From positions 1 to 38,186 of the forward strand of contig DJRQ01000044.1 of NCBI GenBank assembly GCA_002440125.1: a stretch of 38,186 nt of DNA. Reading direction: 5' to 3'. This DNA is from Caryophanales bacterium UBA6356 (GTDB lineage: Bacteria; Bacillota_I; Bacilli_A; RFN20; CAG-826). Below are positions 31,671-38,186 of the stretch, one piece after another. Positions within the stretch are counted from its first letter, which is position 1. Every line of letters starts with the position of its first letter. Both the position numbers and the translations under genes were made by a program. A model generated the notes under the pieces. That model made no database searches. It was not told the DNA's origin and was given only the letters and a program-made list of their open reading frames with translations.

Positions 31671-31834
31671 AAAGACGAAGCCATACGCGCTACAATAGGC
31701 GTATGGTAAAGAATCTAATTTTTGATTTGGACGGCACCCTTCTTGATACGATAACGGATATCAAAGACGCCATTAACGATGCGTTAGAAGCGGCGGATTT
31801 CCCTTATCGATACGACAAAGATGGGTGTCGTTTT
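31536..31834 (+). repeat. right copy of the direct repeat flanking the island
   Basis: Counterpart of 27695-27989. The part inside the HAD gene is identical apart from the restored ATG (AGG on the left) and one G/T difference, while the hydA part is clearly more diverged. Confidence 0.97.
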
Positions 31835-32350
31835 CTTATTGGAGATGGGGCGGATAACCTCGTTCACCGGGCTTTGAAGGAGTTAGACAATCCCGAGAAT
31901 TTTGCAAAGCTTAAGAAGGAGTACATGCCTCGCTACAAAGAATATCAAAACCGCCATACCAAGCCTTTTAATGGCATTATGGAAAGTTTGAAATATCTTA
32001 AAAACCATGGCATTTCTCTATTTGTTTGTACCAATAAACCCGATGCTTATGCCCAAATAATCGTTTCTCGGTTTTTCCCTTCTCTTTTTGAAGCTGTTCG
32101 AGGTTTAAGGGAAGGGGAGGAACCGAAACCTAATCCCGCTATCGTTAATTACTTCGTGGATTCTTTTCGTCTTGAAAAAAAGGAAACCTTTTTTGTCGGA
32201 GATAGCATCACGGATTTAAAAACAGCCTTCAATTCGGGCCTTCCGCTCGCTTTATGCTTATGGGGTTATGGCTTCTATGAAGGAACGCTTCTTAAAGAAG
32301 CGAAGATGCTTCTTGCAAAGCCTAAAGATTTAGAGAAAATCATACTATGA
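31703..32350 (+). CDS. HAD-superfamily phosphatase (phosphoglycolate phosphatase-like)
   Basis: The 215-residue hydrolase has HAD motif I (FDLDGTLLDT, nucleophile Asp8), a helical cap, motif II near VCTNKP, a conserved Lys in EPKPNP and motif IV FVGDSITDL. Substrate cannot be assigned. There is no ribosome-binding site at normal spacing: TACAAT at 31691-31696 ends six bases before the ATG, which suggests a leaderless mRNA. The stop overlaps the next gene (ATGA). The first 130 bases are duplicated at 27858. Confidence 0.9.
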   Translation: MVKNLIFDLDGTLLDTITDIKDAINDALEAADFPYRYDKDGCRFLIGDGADNLVHRALKELDNPENFAKLKKEYMPRYKEYQNRHTKPFNGIMESLKYLKNHGISLFVCTNKPDAYAQIIVSRFFPSLFEAVRGLREGEEPKPNPAIVNYFVDSFRLEKKETFFVGDSITDLKTAFNSGLPLALCLWGYGFYEGTLLKEAKMLLAKPKDLEKIIL

Positions 32351-33237
32351 GTCTTTTCCAGAAACGAGAGCAAAAAGGGAAAAAATTACTACCTTCTTTT
32401 CTATTTTGCACTTTAGCCTTTTTCCTTTTGAGCCTTCTTTTTCTCCTTTGTTATAACCAAAAGGAGTATATGATGGAGGGAGAAGAAAACGATTATTTGG
32501 TTGGGACTATTTGGTTTTTCGCCTTAAGCGTTCTTGCTTCTTTCATGGATTTTGCCTTTTATTTTTCTTTCGAAGAAGAGAGTCCCCTTAAGAAGTGGTT
32601 TCTTCTTGGCTCTTTTTCTTTTGAATTAATAAGCTATATCGTGGGTATTTTTTCCTATTTCCGTCTTTATAACGAAACCGTTTCCTCTATCGTCGCCGTT
32701 CGTATCGTTATTGTTATTCTTGGCTTTTTGCTTTTTTCGCTTAATCTCTTTTCACGTTTAGTCGCCTACTTTAAAATTTTCAAAAAACAAAAAAATAATG
32801 CAAAAATCATCTCGATTCTAAATATTTTTCCGTTTGTTTTGGCCAATGAGATTGCTCTTTTATTTCCAATTGCCGTTTTCGAAACGATGCAAGTGCCTTT
32901 CTCTCACTATTCTTTCGTTTTTCTTTTGATTGATTGTCTTGCTTTTGGCCTGTTTGCTCTTTTTCTTTTCTTTTTCCTCCAAAAAGAAAAAATCGGAGAA
33001 CAATTTCTTTGGCGTTGTTCTCATTATTTCTTCGCGGCCTCTATAGCCTTAATCGCAATCACATTGCTCTTAGGGATTGTTGCTTATGCCAATAAAGATT
33101 CCCTTTCTTTCCGTTCTTTCTATTGGTTTGTTGCTTCTTCCGTTTTTGTTCTAGCCATAGATGTTTTGTATTTCCTTTACCGCTATTTCGCGAAGAATCC
33201 GCAAAGAATCGCCTCCTTCGAAGACGAAAAAGAATGA
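32347..33237 (+). CDS. multi-pass membrane protein, unknown function
   Basis: The 296-residue protein is strongly hydrophobic with about seven to eight membrane segments rich in Phe and Leu and a charged C-terminal end (ASFEDEKE). It starts in a four-base ATGA overlap with the HAD gene, so translation is coupled. I recognise no family. It lies between the HAD gene and cysS, and its Phe/Leu/Ser-rich composition makes remote homology calls unsafe. Confidence 0.75.
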   Translation: MSLFQKREQKGKKLLPSFLFCTLAFFLLSLLFLLCYNQKEYMMEGEENDYLVGTIWFFALSVLASFMDFAFYFSFEEESPLKKWFLLGSFSFELISYIVGIFSYFRLYNETVSSIVAVRIVIVILGFLLFSLNLFSRLVAYFKIFKKQKNNAKIISILNIFPFVLANEIALLFPIAVFETMQVPFSHYSFVFLLIDCLAFGLFALFLFFFLQKEKIGEQFLWRCSHYFFAASIALIAITLLLGIVAYANKDSLSFRSFYWFVASSVFVLAIDVLYFLYRYFAKNPQRIASFEDEKE

Positions 33238-33281
33238 ACTTGTGGGTGCTCGTTTTGAGCAACTATGTGTAAAATAATGGT

Positions 33282-34628
33282 ATGGCACATGAAATTCGTT
33301 TTTTTAATTCAATGGGTTCAAAGGTCATGCCCTTTACTCCCCTCGTCCCTGGAAAAGTGAGCATTTATTGCTGCGGACCAACCGTTTATAACGATCCCCA
33401 TATCGGCAATTTTCGCCCAGTCGTTGTTTTCGATGTTCTTCGGCGTTTTTTGAAAGCGGAAGGATATGACGTTACTTTTGTGAGCAATTATACCGATGTT
33501 GACGACAAAATCATCAAACGCGCCAAAGAGCTTGGCATCACCGAAAAAGAACTGACGGAAAGCGTGATTGAAGAGTATCGTCGTCTCGTAAGCGAAGTCG
33601 GCTCAATGCAACCCGACTTGACGCCTCGCCCTACCGTCTATATGGATCAAATCATTGAGTATGTCAAAGACTTGGTTGACAAAGGTTTTGCCTATCAAAG
33701 CGGTGGCGATGTCTATCTTCGCGTTCGGAAGATTCCTGGATATGGTTCTTTAAGTGGCAATTCGATTGAGTCTCTCGAAAGCGGAGCCCGAATCGCCATC
33801 GGAGAGAAGAAAGAGGATCCACTCGATTTCGCCTTATGGAAAGAAACGACGGAAGGAATCCGTTGGAAGAGCCCTTGGAGCGAAGGAAGACCAGGCTGGC
33901 ACACCGAATGCTGCGTTATGATCAATAGCATTTTCAAAAGCCAAAACGGTTATATCGATATCCATGGCGGCGGTTTCGATCTTAAATTCCCTCATCATGA
34001 GAACGAAATAGCGCAATCGGTTGCTCATAATGGCAACTCCTTGGCCCGTTTTTGGATGCATAACGGATTCATCAACATCAATAACGAGAAAATGTCCAAA
34101 TCCTTGGGGAATGTCGTTTTGATGAAGGATGTTGTCGAAAAGTACGGCGGTTTGTCTTTTCGACTCATGACTTTGGCTTCCTATTACCGTTCTCCGGTTT
34201 CTTTTAGCGAGGAAACAATGCATGAGGCTATGACTAAAAAAGAGCAATTGGAATCAACTTTCCGAAAAGCTTCCATTTGCTTGATCCGGAATGGTGTCGA
34301 CCCTTATCAAAAAGGCAAAGCGAGCGAACCCTTCCTCGCTTCTTTAGCGGATGATCTTAATACCCCTAATGCTCTTGCCGTTCTTTATGAAGACCAAAAA
34401 GCAGTGAATGCGACTTTGCGAGCAAAAGAAGTGAATGCTGCGCTCCTTCTTCAGAAATTCAGCGTTTTCTTAGAAGAACTTAGCGTCTTTGGACTTGTTT
34501 TTCCTAGGATTGTACTTACTCAAGAAGATTTAAAATTACTTGAGGCTTATGATGAGGCGAGAAACGCCAAAGATTTCGCTTTAAGCGATACGCTACGTGC
34601 CAAACTTCTCGAAAAGAAACTGTTTTAA
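33282..34628 (+). CDS. cysS: cysteinyl-tRNA synthetase
   Basis: CysS charges tRNA-Cys. The 448-residue class I enzyme has the nucleotide-binding HIGH-type motif (PTVYNDPHIGN), the zinc-site residues (Cys29 region, WHTECCVM, and the HGGGFDLKFPHHENE segment) and KMSKS (NEKMSKSLGN). Length is close to the usual 460. No ribosome-binding site precedes the ATG; TAAAAT at 33270-33275 lies six bases before it, suggesting a leaderless mRNA. In many Firmicutes cysS is followed by mrnC and rlmB; mrnC is absent here. Confidence 0.97.
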   Translation: MAHEIRFFNSMGSKVMPFTPLVPGKVSIYCCGPTVYNDPHIGNFRPVVVFDVLRRFLKAEGYDVTFVSNYTDVDDKIIKRAKELGITEKELTESVIEEYRRLVSEVGSMQPDLTPRPTVYMDQIIEYVKDLVDKGFAYQSGGDVYLRVRKIPGYGSLSGNSIESLESGARIAIGEKKEDPLDFALWKETTEGIRWKSPWSEGRPGWHTECCVMINSIFKSQNGYIDIHGGGFDLKFPHHENEIAQSVAHNGNSLARFWMHNGFININNEKMSKSLGNVVLMKDVVEKYGGLSFRLMTLASYYRSPVSFSEETMHEAMTKKEQLESTFRKASICLIRNGVDPYQKGKASEPFLASLADDLNTPNALAVLYEDQKAVNATLRAKEVNAALLLQKFSVFLEELSVFGLVFPRIVLTQEDLKLLEAYDEARNAKDFALSDTLRAKLLEKKLF

Positions 34629-34741
34629 GTGTATAGACTATCATTTTTTGATTCTTTACATTAAAAAACGTTTATACGGAAGAAACAAATTTACAGAAAC
34701 AATATAAAGACTAGCAATTTTAGAAAGACAGATATAAAATA

Positions 34742-35455
34742 ATGTTACAAGTATTTGGCAAAAACGCGGTAAAGGCGGCTATCGAGTCACGACAAGCAAA
34801 AGTCGTTTATGTGCCGTCACGTCATTCCCAGGGCGAACTCGTCGCACTGGCTAAGGCTCGGAGTATTCCTGTCAAAATAGTTCGCGACGACGAACTCGAT
34901 CGGATTGCTTCTACTCCGAATCACCAAGGCTATGTAGCGAGTATCGATAATATTCCCCTCTATTCCGTTAATGAGCTCATTCAAGATTGCAAGGGGAAGA
35001 AGTATCCGACGATACTCCTTCTTGATGGGATAGAGGATCCCCAAAACTTTGGAGCGATTTTAAGAAGCGCCGACGCTTTCGGAGTCGATGGAGTCATAGT
35101 GAAGAAACATGGCGAAGTCCCTCTTAATGGGACGGTTGCCAAAGTTTCGACTGGAGCGGTTCACTACGTCAAAGTGGCGACCGTGCCAAACTTGACTCAA
35201 GCGATTTCGAAACTGCAAGAGAATGGTTTCTGGATCGTTTCCAGCGCGGATCAAGGTGCCTCTTCCTATCTTGACGTAGACTATCGATGTCCAATTGGGT
35301 TGGTAGTTGGTAACGAAGGAAAAGGAATTAGCAGATTGGTTCTCGAACACAGCGATTTTATCGTCAAGATTCCTATGCATGGGCACGTCAATTGTTTGAA
35401 TGCCTCTGTGGCTACTGGAATTCTTTTGGCAAACATAGTCTCATCGAGACTTTAA
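34742..35455 (+). CDS. rlmB: 23S rRNA (guanosine-2'-O-)-methyltransferase RlmB, SpoU family
   Basis: The 237-residue protein has an N-terminal substrate-binding domain (VFGKNAVKAAIES, PNHQGYVA) and the SPOUT knot with motifs DGIEDPQNFGAILRSADAFGV, GNEGKGIS and IPMHGHVNCLNASVATGILL. It methylates 23S rRNA or a related RNA; exact target is inferred from cysS linkage. The third motif has HVNCLNAS where SLNVS is usual. No clear ribosome-binding site precedes the ATG. Confidence 0.93.
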   Translation: MLQVFGKNAVKAAIESRQAKVVYVPSRHSQGELVALAKARSIPVKIVRDDELDRIASTPNHQGYVASIDNIPLYSVNELIQDCKGKKYPTILLLDGIEDPQNFGAILRSADAFGVDGVIVKKHGEVPLNGTVAKVSTGAVHYVKVATVPNLTQAISKLQENGFWIVSSADQGASSYLDVDYRCPIGLVVGNEGKGISRLVLEHSDFIVKIPMHGHVNCLNASVATGILLANIVSSRL

Positions 35456-35476
35456 AAGAAACGAAAAATAACAAAA

Positions 35477-36097
35477 ATGTATGAATCGACTTTAGCTTTT
35501 GCCGAGGAAACCGATGAGAGCCTTTTGATGCTCTCTCGCTCTGGCAACATTTCTGCTCAATTCGCCCTCACGAAACGTTACTTCGATAGGAAATTCACTC
35601 TAGCGAAGCAAGCGTCTCTCCCTCTTGCCTCTATGTTTGGCCATTGGGACATCAATCATATTTTCTTTTCTACCTTCGTTCGTGCGGTGGACCACTATGA
35701 AATCGGTCAATCCGCCAAGTTTTCGACCTACTTTTTGATTTGTTTCCGACACGACCTCATCGCCGAAGCAAAAAACACGCATCTCTTTGAAAGAGGCGCT
35801 ACTTTGTCGCTTGACGAAGAAAAAAGGTCGCCTTCTTCGGAAGATGGCTTTACTTTGCTTGACGTCTTAGAAGCACCTAACGAAGACCCGATGAAATATA
35901 TCGATTACTTCGATGAGTGCTTAGCGAAAGGGCGTTTTAAAAACAAGATCAACGAGGAGGCTGTTGATGTAGCGAGACTCAAGATTTATGGGTATAGTTT
36001 CCGTTACATCTCGAAACTCATGAATCGGAGCATCCGGCAATGCAAAAACCTTTTTAATGAGTTTGCCAAACTCGTCAAAGAGTTTTTTCCAAAGTAG
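35477..36097 (+). CDS. divergent SigH-like sigma factor
   Basis: The 206-residue protein lies where sigH sits in Firmicutes (after cysS and rlmB). Sigma-70-like features remain weak: DESLLMLSRSGNISAQFALTKRYFDRKF (region 2.1-like), KFSTYFLICFRHDLIAEAKN (region 2.3-2.4-like), TLLDVLEAPNEDPMKYID (linker as in SigH), and a C-terminal helix-turn-helix with YSFRYISKLMNRSIRQCKNLFNEF (region 4-like). It probably directs RNA polymerase to a special promoter set. Organisms of this type usually do not sporulate, so the role is open. There is no ribosome-binding site. Confidence 0.65.
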   Translation: MYESTLAFAEETDESLLMLSRSGNISAQFALTKRYFDRKFTLAKQASLPLASMFGHWDINHIFFSTFVRAVDHYEIGQSAKFSTYFLICFRHDLIAEAKNTHLFERGATLSLDEEKRSPSSEDGFTLLDVLEAPNEDPMKYIDYFDECLAKGRFKNKINEEAVDVARLKIYGYSFRYISKLMNRSIRQCKNLFNEFAKLVKEFFPK

Positions 36098-36121
36098 GTG
36101 ACGTTTCTTTCTAGAAAGAGG

Positions 36122-36143
36122 GGCCGGATTTTCCGGCCTTTTT
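36122..36143 (+). terminator. terminator after the sigma-like gene
   Basis: GGCCGGA pairs perfectly with TCCGGCC around a three-base loop and is followed by TTTTT, 24 bases after the stop codon. Confidence 0.92.
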
Positions 36144-36737
36144 GTGTGGACCGATAGGGACAACTGCTATGTGGACGAGACGATAAGAAGCCGTGGCGGT
36201 CATAGGAAAAATCCTCTAAGGGATTACAATTGCAATGCCTAGTTGCCCTTGTTCCGAGAAAGACTTTTACATTACGCCACTTAAAAACAACGAAGCATCG
36301 AGCTTTCCTCGCAACAATGGGATTCCAAATGCCATACCGCATTCACGCCCAAGTGCCGGAGGAAGGCGATTGACGCGAAACTGCGAGCCGACTCCGAAAG
36401 GCAAGACAAGCCTCATAATCATCGATTAGCACGCGAATCTTAAATAGAACTACAGGGCCATGTATTTCTGGTCCGAGGGTATTACATGAGCGCCGTAGGC
36501 CTTAACAAGAAGACCATCCAGAACTACATTAAGAACTGGGGGAATCGAGACTAGATAGAGGATCGTCGAAGTTTGAAAGAATACAAGGATTCGGTTATGA
36601 GTGAGGTTTCCTTAAGGGTGCAAACATGTTCCTGAGAAATTGGCGGAGTTGTCCACGTGTGTCGATATTGGAATTACGTCGTTTGAAGGATGGTAAAATT
36701 TGAATTGCCTGACAAATCTTTACAAAAATCTTATTTT
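36144..36737. other. decayed intergenic DNA
   Basis: About 590 bases without an intact gene. At 36486-36554 a short frame reads SAVGLNKKTIQNYIKNWGNRD, like the recognition helix of a transposase or recombinase helix-turn-helix. A preceding AMYFWSEG in another frame fits it through a one-base shift. It is probably a relic of an insertion sequence. Only the cassette 2 operon, running toward it on the minus strand, adjoins it. Confidence 0.45.
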
Positions 36738-37229
36738 TCATTTTGGAAATTTTCTGAATTTCGGGTTCTTCTCCCTTTGCTTTTTAAACCATGCCTTCGT
36801 TTCGTTAAAGGACATCATATAAGGGCTTGGCTTTTCGTCGGGTTCTTTTTCAAATCCCGTATCTTCCCATCCACACACAGGACAAATATCTGAAGATAAG
36901 TCATCTTTAAAAGTGTATTCACCACACACAGGACACTTATGCGGTTCTTGTTTTCCAATGAAATCCAGATAATATTGCCATTTTTTGTCTTGACTGATTT
37001 TTGCTTGATACCAGTTTTTATATTGGTTTAGCGACATTTTGTTTGATTGATTTTCCAAATCTGGATCCTTGAGTTGTTCTAGGTCATAGTACCATCCACA
37101 CCGTGTGCATTGTGTAGTGTTTGGAGTCATGCCGAGTTGTTCAATGTCCGTGTCGCTCAATTTTGAGAAATAGAATTTTCCGCACACAGGACACAGCATT
37201 GGTTTGATTTGCTTTAGATGCTTATCCAT
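36738..37229 (-). CDS. two-zinc-ribbon CPCC-type protein, putative immunity protein, cassette 2
   Basis: The 163-residue protein has two similar halves. Each has a four-cysteine ribbon (Cys13, Cys16, Cys41, Cys44; Cys99, Cys102, Cys116, Cys119) followed by a matching MS-(L/F)-N-x-x-K-x-W helix (residues 65-74 and 139-147). The second half matches the remembered Cys-rich CPCC family (CPVCGWED). Immunity function is inferred from its place after the toxin candidate. The ATG at 37229 has AGGAG seven bases upstream and overlaps the previous gene by 16 bases; a start at 37259 is rejected. Confidence 0.7.
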   Translation of the reverse strand: MDKHLKQIKPMLCPVCGKFYFSKLSDTDIEQLGMTPNTTQCTRCGWYYDLEQLKDPDLENQSNKMSLNQYKNWYQAKISQDKKWQYYLDFIGKQEPHKCPVCGEYTFKDDLSSDICPVCGWEDTGFEKEPDEKPSPYMMSFNETKAWFKKQREKNPKFRKFPK

Positions 37230-37597
37230 TGCCTTACTCCTTTTTTTGGATTGTACCAAAACTTTTTCCCGAGATGTCTAAACGAAATGACGTAACCGTC
37301 TTTTGACACCTCGACCATCAGCCCGTTTCTTGGGTCATATTTATAGGTTGTTCCCTTGTAATCTACTACGCTTTTATAGTTGTTTCTATCGATGGTGTTT
37401 GCAAAATGAACGGCTTTAGCCGAGTATTGTTCTTTTGACGTTGCCCCAACTTCTTTTCCATGGTTTTTAAAGTGACGATCTAGGCCGCCTTTATTAAAGC
37501 CCTTTGCCCATTGGTAGTTGATATTTTCGGTAGCTTCTCCTTGATGTCTCGACCCTTTCGTGTTGCCGTAACGGTTGCTTGGACCTTTAGTGGACAT
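37214..37597 (-). CDS. small toxin candidate, cassette 2
   Basis: The 127-residue protein opens with a Gly/Ser/Asn-rich stretch (STKGPSNRYGNTKGSRHQG) and has no export domain. The rest resembles the tip of polymorphic RNase-type toxins: INYQWAKGFNKGGLDRHFKNHGKE (His42, His46), EQYSAKAVHFANT, then beta strands GLMVEVSKDGYVISFRHLGKKFWYNP. It is short, separate from any delivery protein, and placed like cassette 1's toxin. Family assignment (BECR-type or bacterial toxin 50-like) is inference. AAAGGA lies upstream. It overlaps the DUF4417 gene by 11 bases. Confidence 0.65.
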   Translation of the reverse strand: MSTKGPSNRYGNTKGSRHQGEATENINYQWAKGFNKGGLDRHFKNHGKEVGATSKEQYSAKAVHFANTIDRNNYKSVVDYKGTTYKYDPRNGLMVEVSKDGYVISFRHLGKKFWYNPKKGVRQWISI

Positions 37598-38186
37598 AAG
37601 CTTTTTGTTCCTTTCTTCTTTCTTCTATCAACGAATCGAACACATAAAGGTTTGTGAAATTCTGGTAAGTAAGGATGATTTCTTTCGGAAGGTGGCCGAC
37701 TATTATTAGTCCTTTTGGCTCGAGTTTTTTAATGATAGTTTCTATCCAAACCCTCCATTCTTGTTTCTGCTCTTTTAGTCGAACGAAGCCGTGAGCTCCT
37801 AATGCAATAAGAGTATTTTTTGGAAAGGCTTGCAGATATTCTTCATTAACACTGTCGGCACCGCCCCTACAGTTCGGATAGAGTGGGACACCATTCTGAG
37901 CAAAATAGAACGAAAGCGACAAGTTGTCGTTCATTTGAGCTTTTTGTTTGATTATCGGCATATCTGTGTGAACCGAAAAATCAAAGCCTATAATTCCTCC
38001 GCTTCTTTTAAAAAAAGATAAATATCGTTTTGGCTTTTTCCTTACCCTTTCAAACGTTTCGTCCATTGAGTAAAAATAAATACAATAATCGCTCAAATCT
38101 CCGCGATATGTAATTGCTTTTGAGAATGGCATTATCTTTCTGGGCGGATGATTAGGAACCATATCCCTTTTAATGATTGGGTATTC
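37587..38186 (-). CDS. DUF4417-like protein, cassette 2 (5' end outside the window)
   Basis: At least 199 residues are encoded. The frame is open to the window end (EYPIIKRD before the ATG at 38162), so the true start probably lies outside. DUF4417-like features: VPNHPPRKIMPFSKAI, GIIGFDFSVHTDMPI, LSLSFYFAQNGVPLYPNCRGG, NTLIALGAHGFVR and GLIIVGHLPKE. It parallels the protein at 29801. Function is unknown; it stands first in a three-gene overlapping operon with a toxin and an immunity candidate. Confidence 0.75.
   Translation of the reverse strand, partial: EYPIIKRDMVPNHPPRKIMPFSKAITYRGDLSDYCIYFYSMDETFERVRKKPKRYLSFFKRSGGIIGFDFSVHTDMPIIKQKAQMNDNLSLSFYFAQNGVPLYPNCRGGADSVNEEYLQAFPKNTLIALGAHGFVRLKEQKQEWRVWIETIIKKLEPKGLIIVGHLPKEIILTYQNFTNLYVFDSLIEERRKEQKAYVH

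Noticed and set aside
1..38186. Mollicute-type code with TGA as Trp
   Set aside because: Genes such as adk, the HAD phosphatase and the CPCC protein end at TGA at the expected family length, and Trp is written TGG.
1..38186. tRNA or rRNA genes
   Set aside because: I saw no cloverleaf with a GTTCRANNC arm and no rRNA sequence in any gap.

Overview
The window looks like a chromosomal segment from an uncultured, probably host-associated member of the Bacilli with a compact genome (RF39/Erysipelotrichales-like). The lineage is inferred, not shown. Supporting it are a Firmicutes-style S10-spc-alpha ribosomal supercluster, zinc-ribbon S14 and zinc-type adenylate kinase, the cysS-rlmB-sigH order typical of Firmicutes, a preQ1-I riboswitch, an NAD(P)-linked [FeFe] hydrogenase set, TGA used as an ordinary stop, and missing genes in otherwise conserved clusters (no rpmD between rpsE and rplO; no mrnC or yacP between cysS and the sigma gene).

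Layout. 1-2580: a multi-pass membrane protein (+), then a small membrane protein and a polynucleotide-kinase-like P-loop protein (-). 2660-6160: a queuosine salvage operon, queT-tgt-queA-queH, behind a preQ1-I riboswitch that includes the queT ribosome-binding site. 6282-21728: one long operon from rpsJ to rplQ, with a TTGACT/TATATT promoter, a structured leader and a strong terminator; it also carries secY, adk, map, infA and rpoA. Several of its ribosomal proteins carry long Lys/Ala/Glu-rich tails. 21787-23540: lemA and a DUF3137 gene, each followed by a terminator. 23646-27825: a three-subunit NAD(P)-linked [FeFe] hydrogenase (NuoE-like, NuoF-like, catalytic HydA).

27695-31834 is a genomic insertion. 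A stretch of about 295 bp covering the 3' end of hydA and the 5' end of a HAD phosphatase gene occurs twice as a direct repeat, and 3.5 kb of AT-richer accessory DNA lies between the copies. The left hydA and the right phosphatase gene are intact; the other two pieces are fragments. This is what a single crossover with a circular molecule carrying that fragment would produce. The island holds an XRE regulator, a frameshifted ImmA/IrrE-type peptidase, an apparent minus-strand small RNA with its own promoter and terminator, and a three-gene overlapping operon: a DUF4417-like protein, a small BECR-type toxin candidate and a putative immunity protein.

31703-36143 returns to core genes: HAD phosphatase, membrane protein, cysS, rlmB and a divergent SigH-like sigma factor. 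36144-36737 is decayed DNA. The right edge (36738-38186, minus strand) holds a second operon of the same design: DUF4417-like protein (cut by the window end), small toxin candidate, two-zinc-ribbon CPCC-type protein. The recurrence of DUF4417-toxin-immunity with overlapping genes and unrelated toxin and immunity sequences is the strongest candidate here for an undescribed system.
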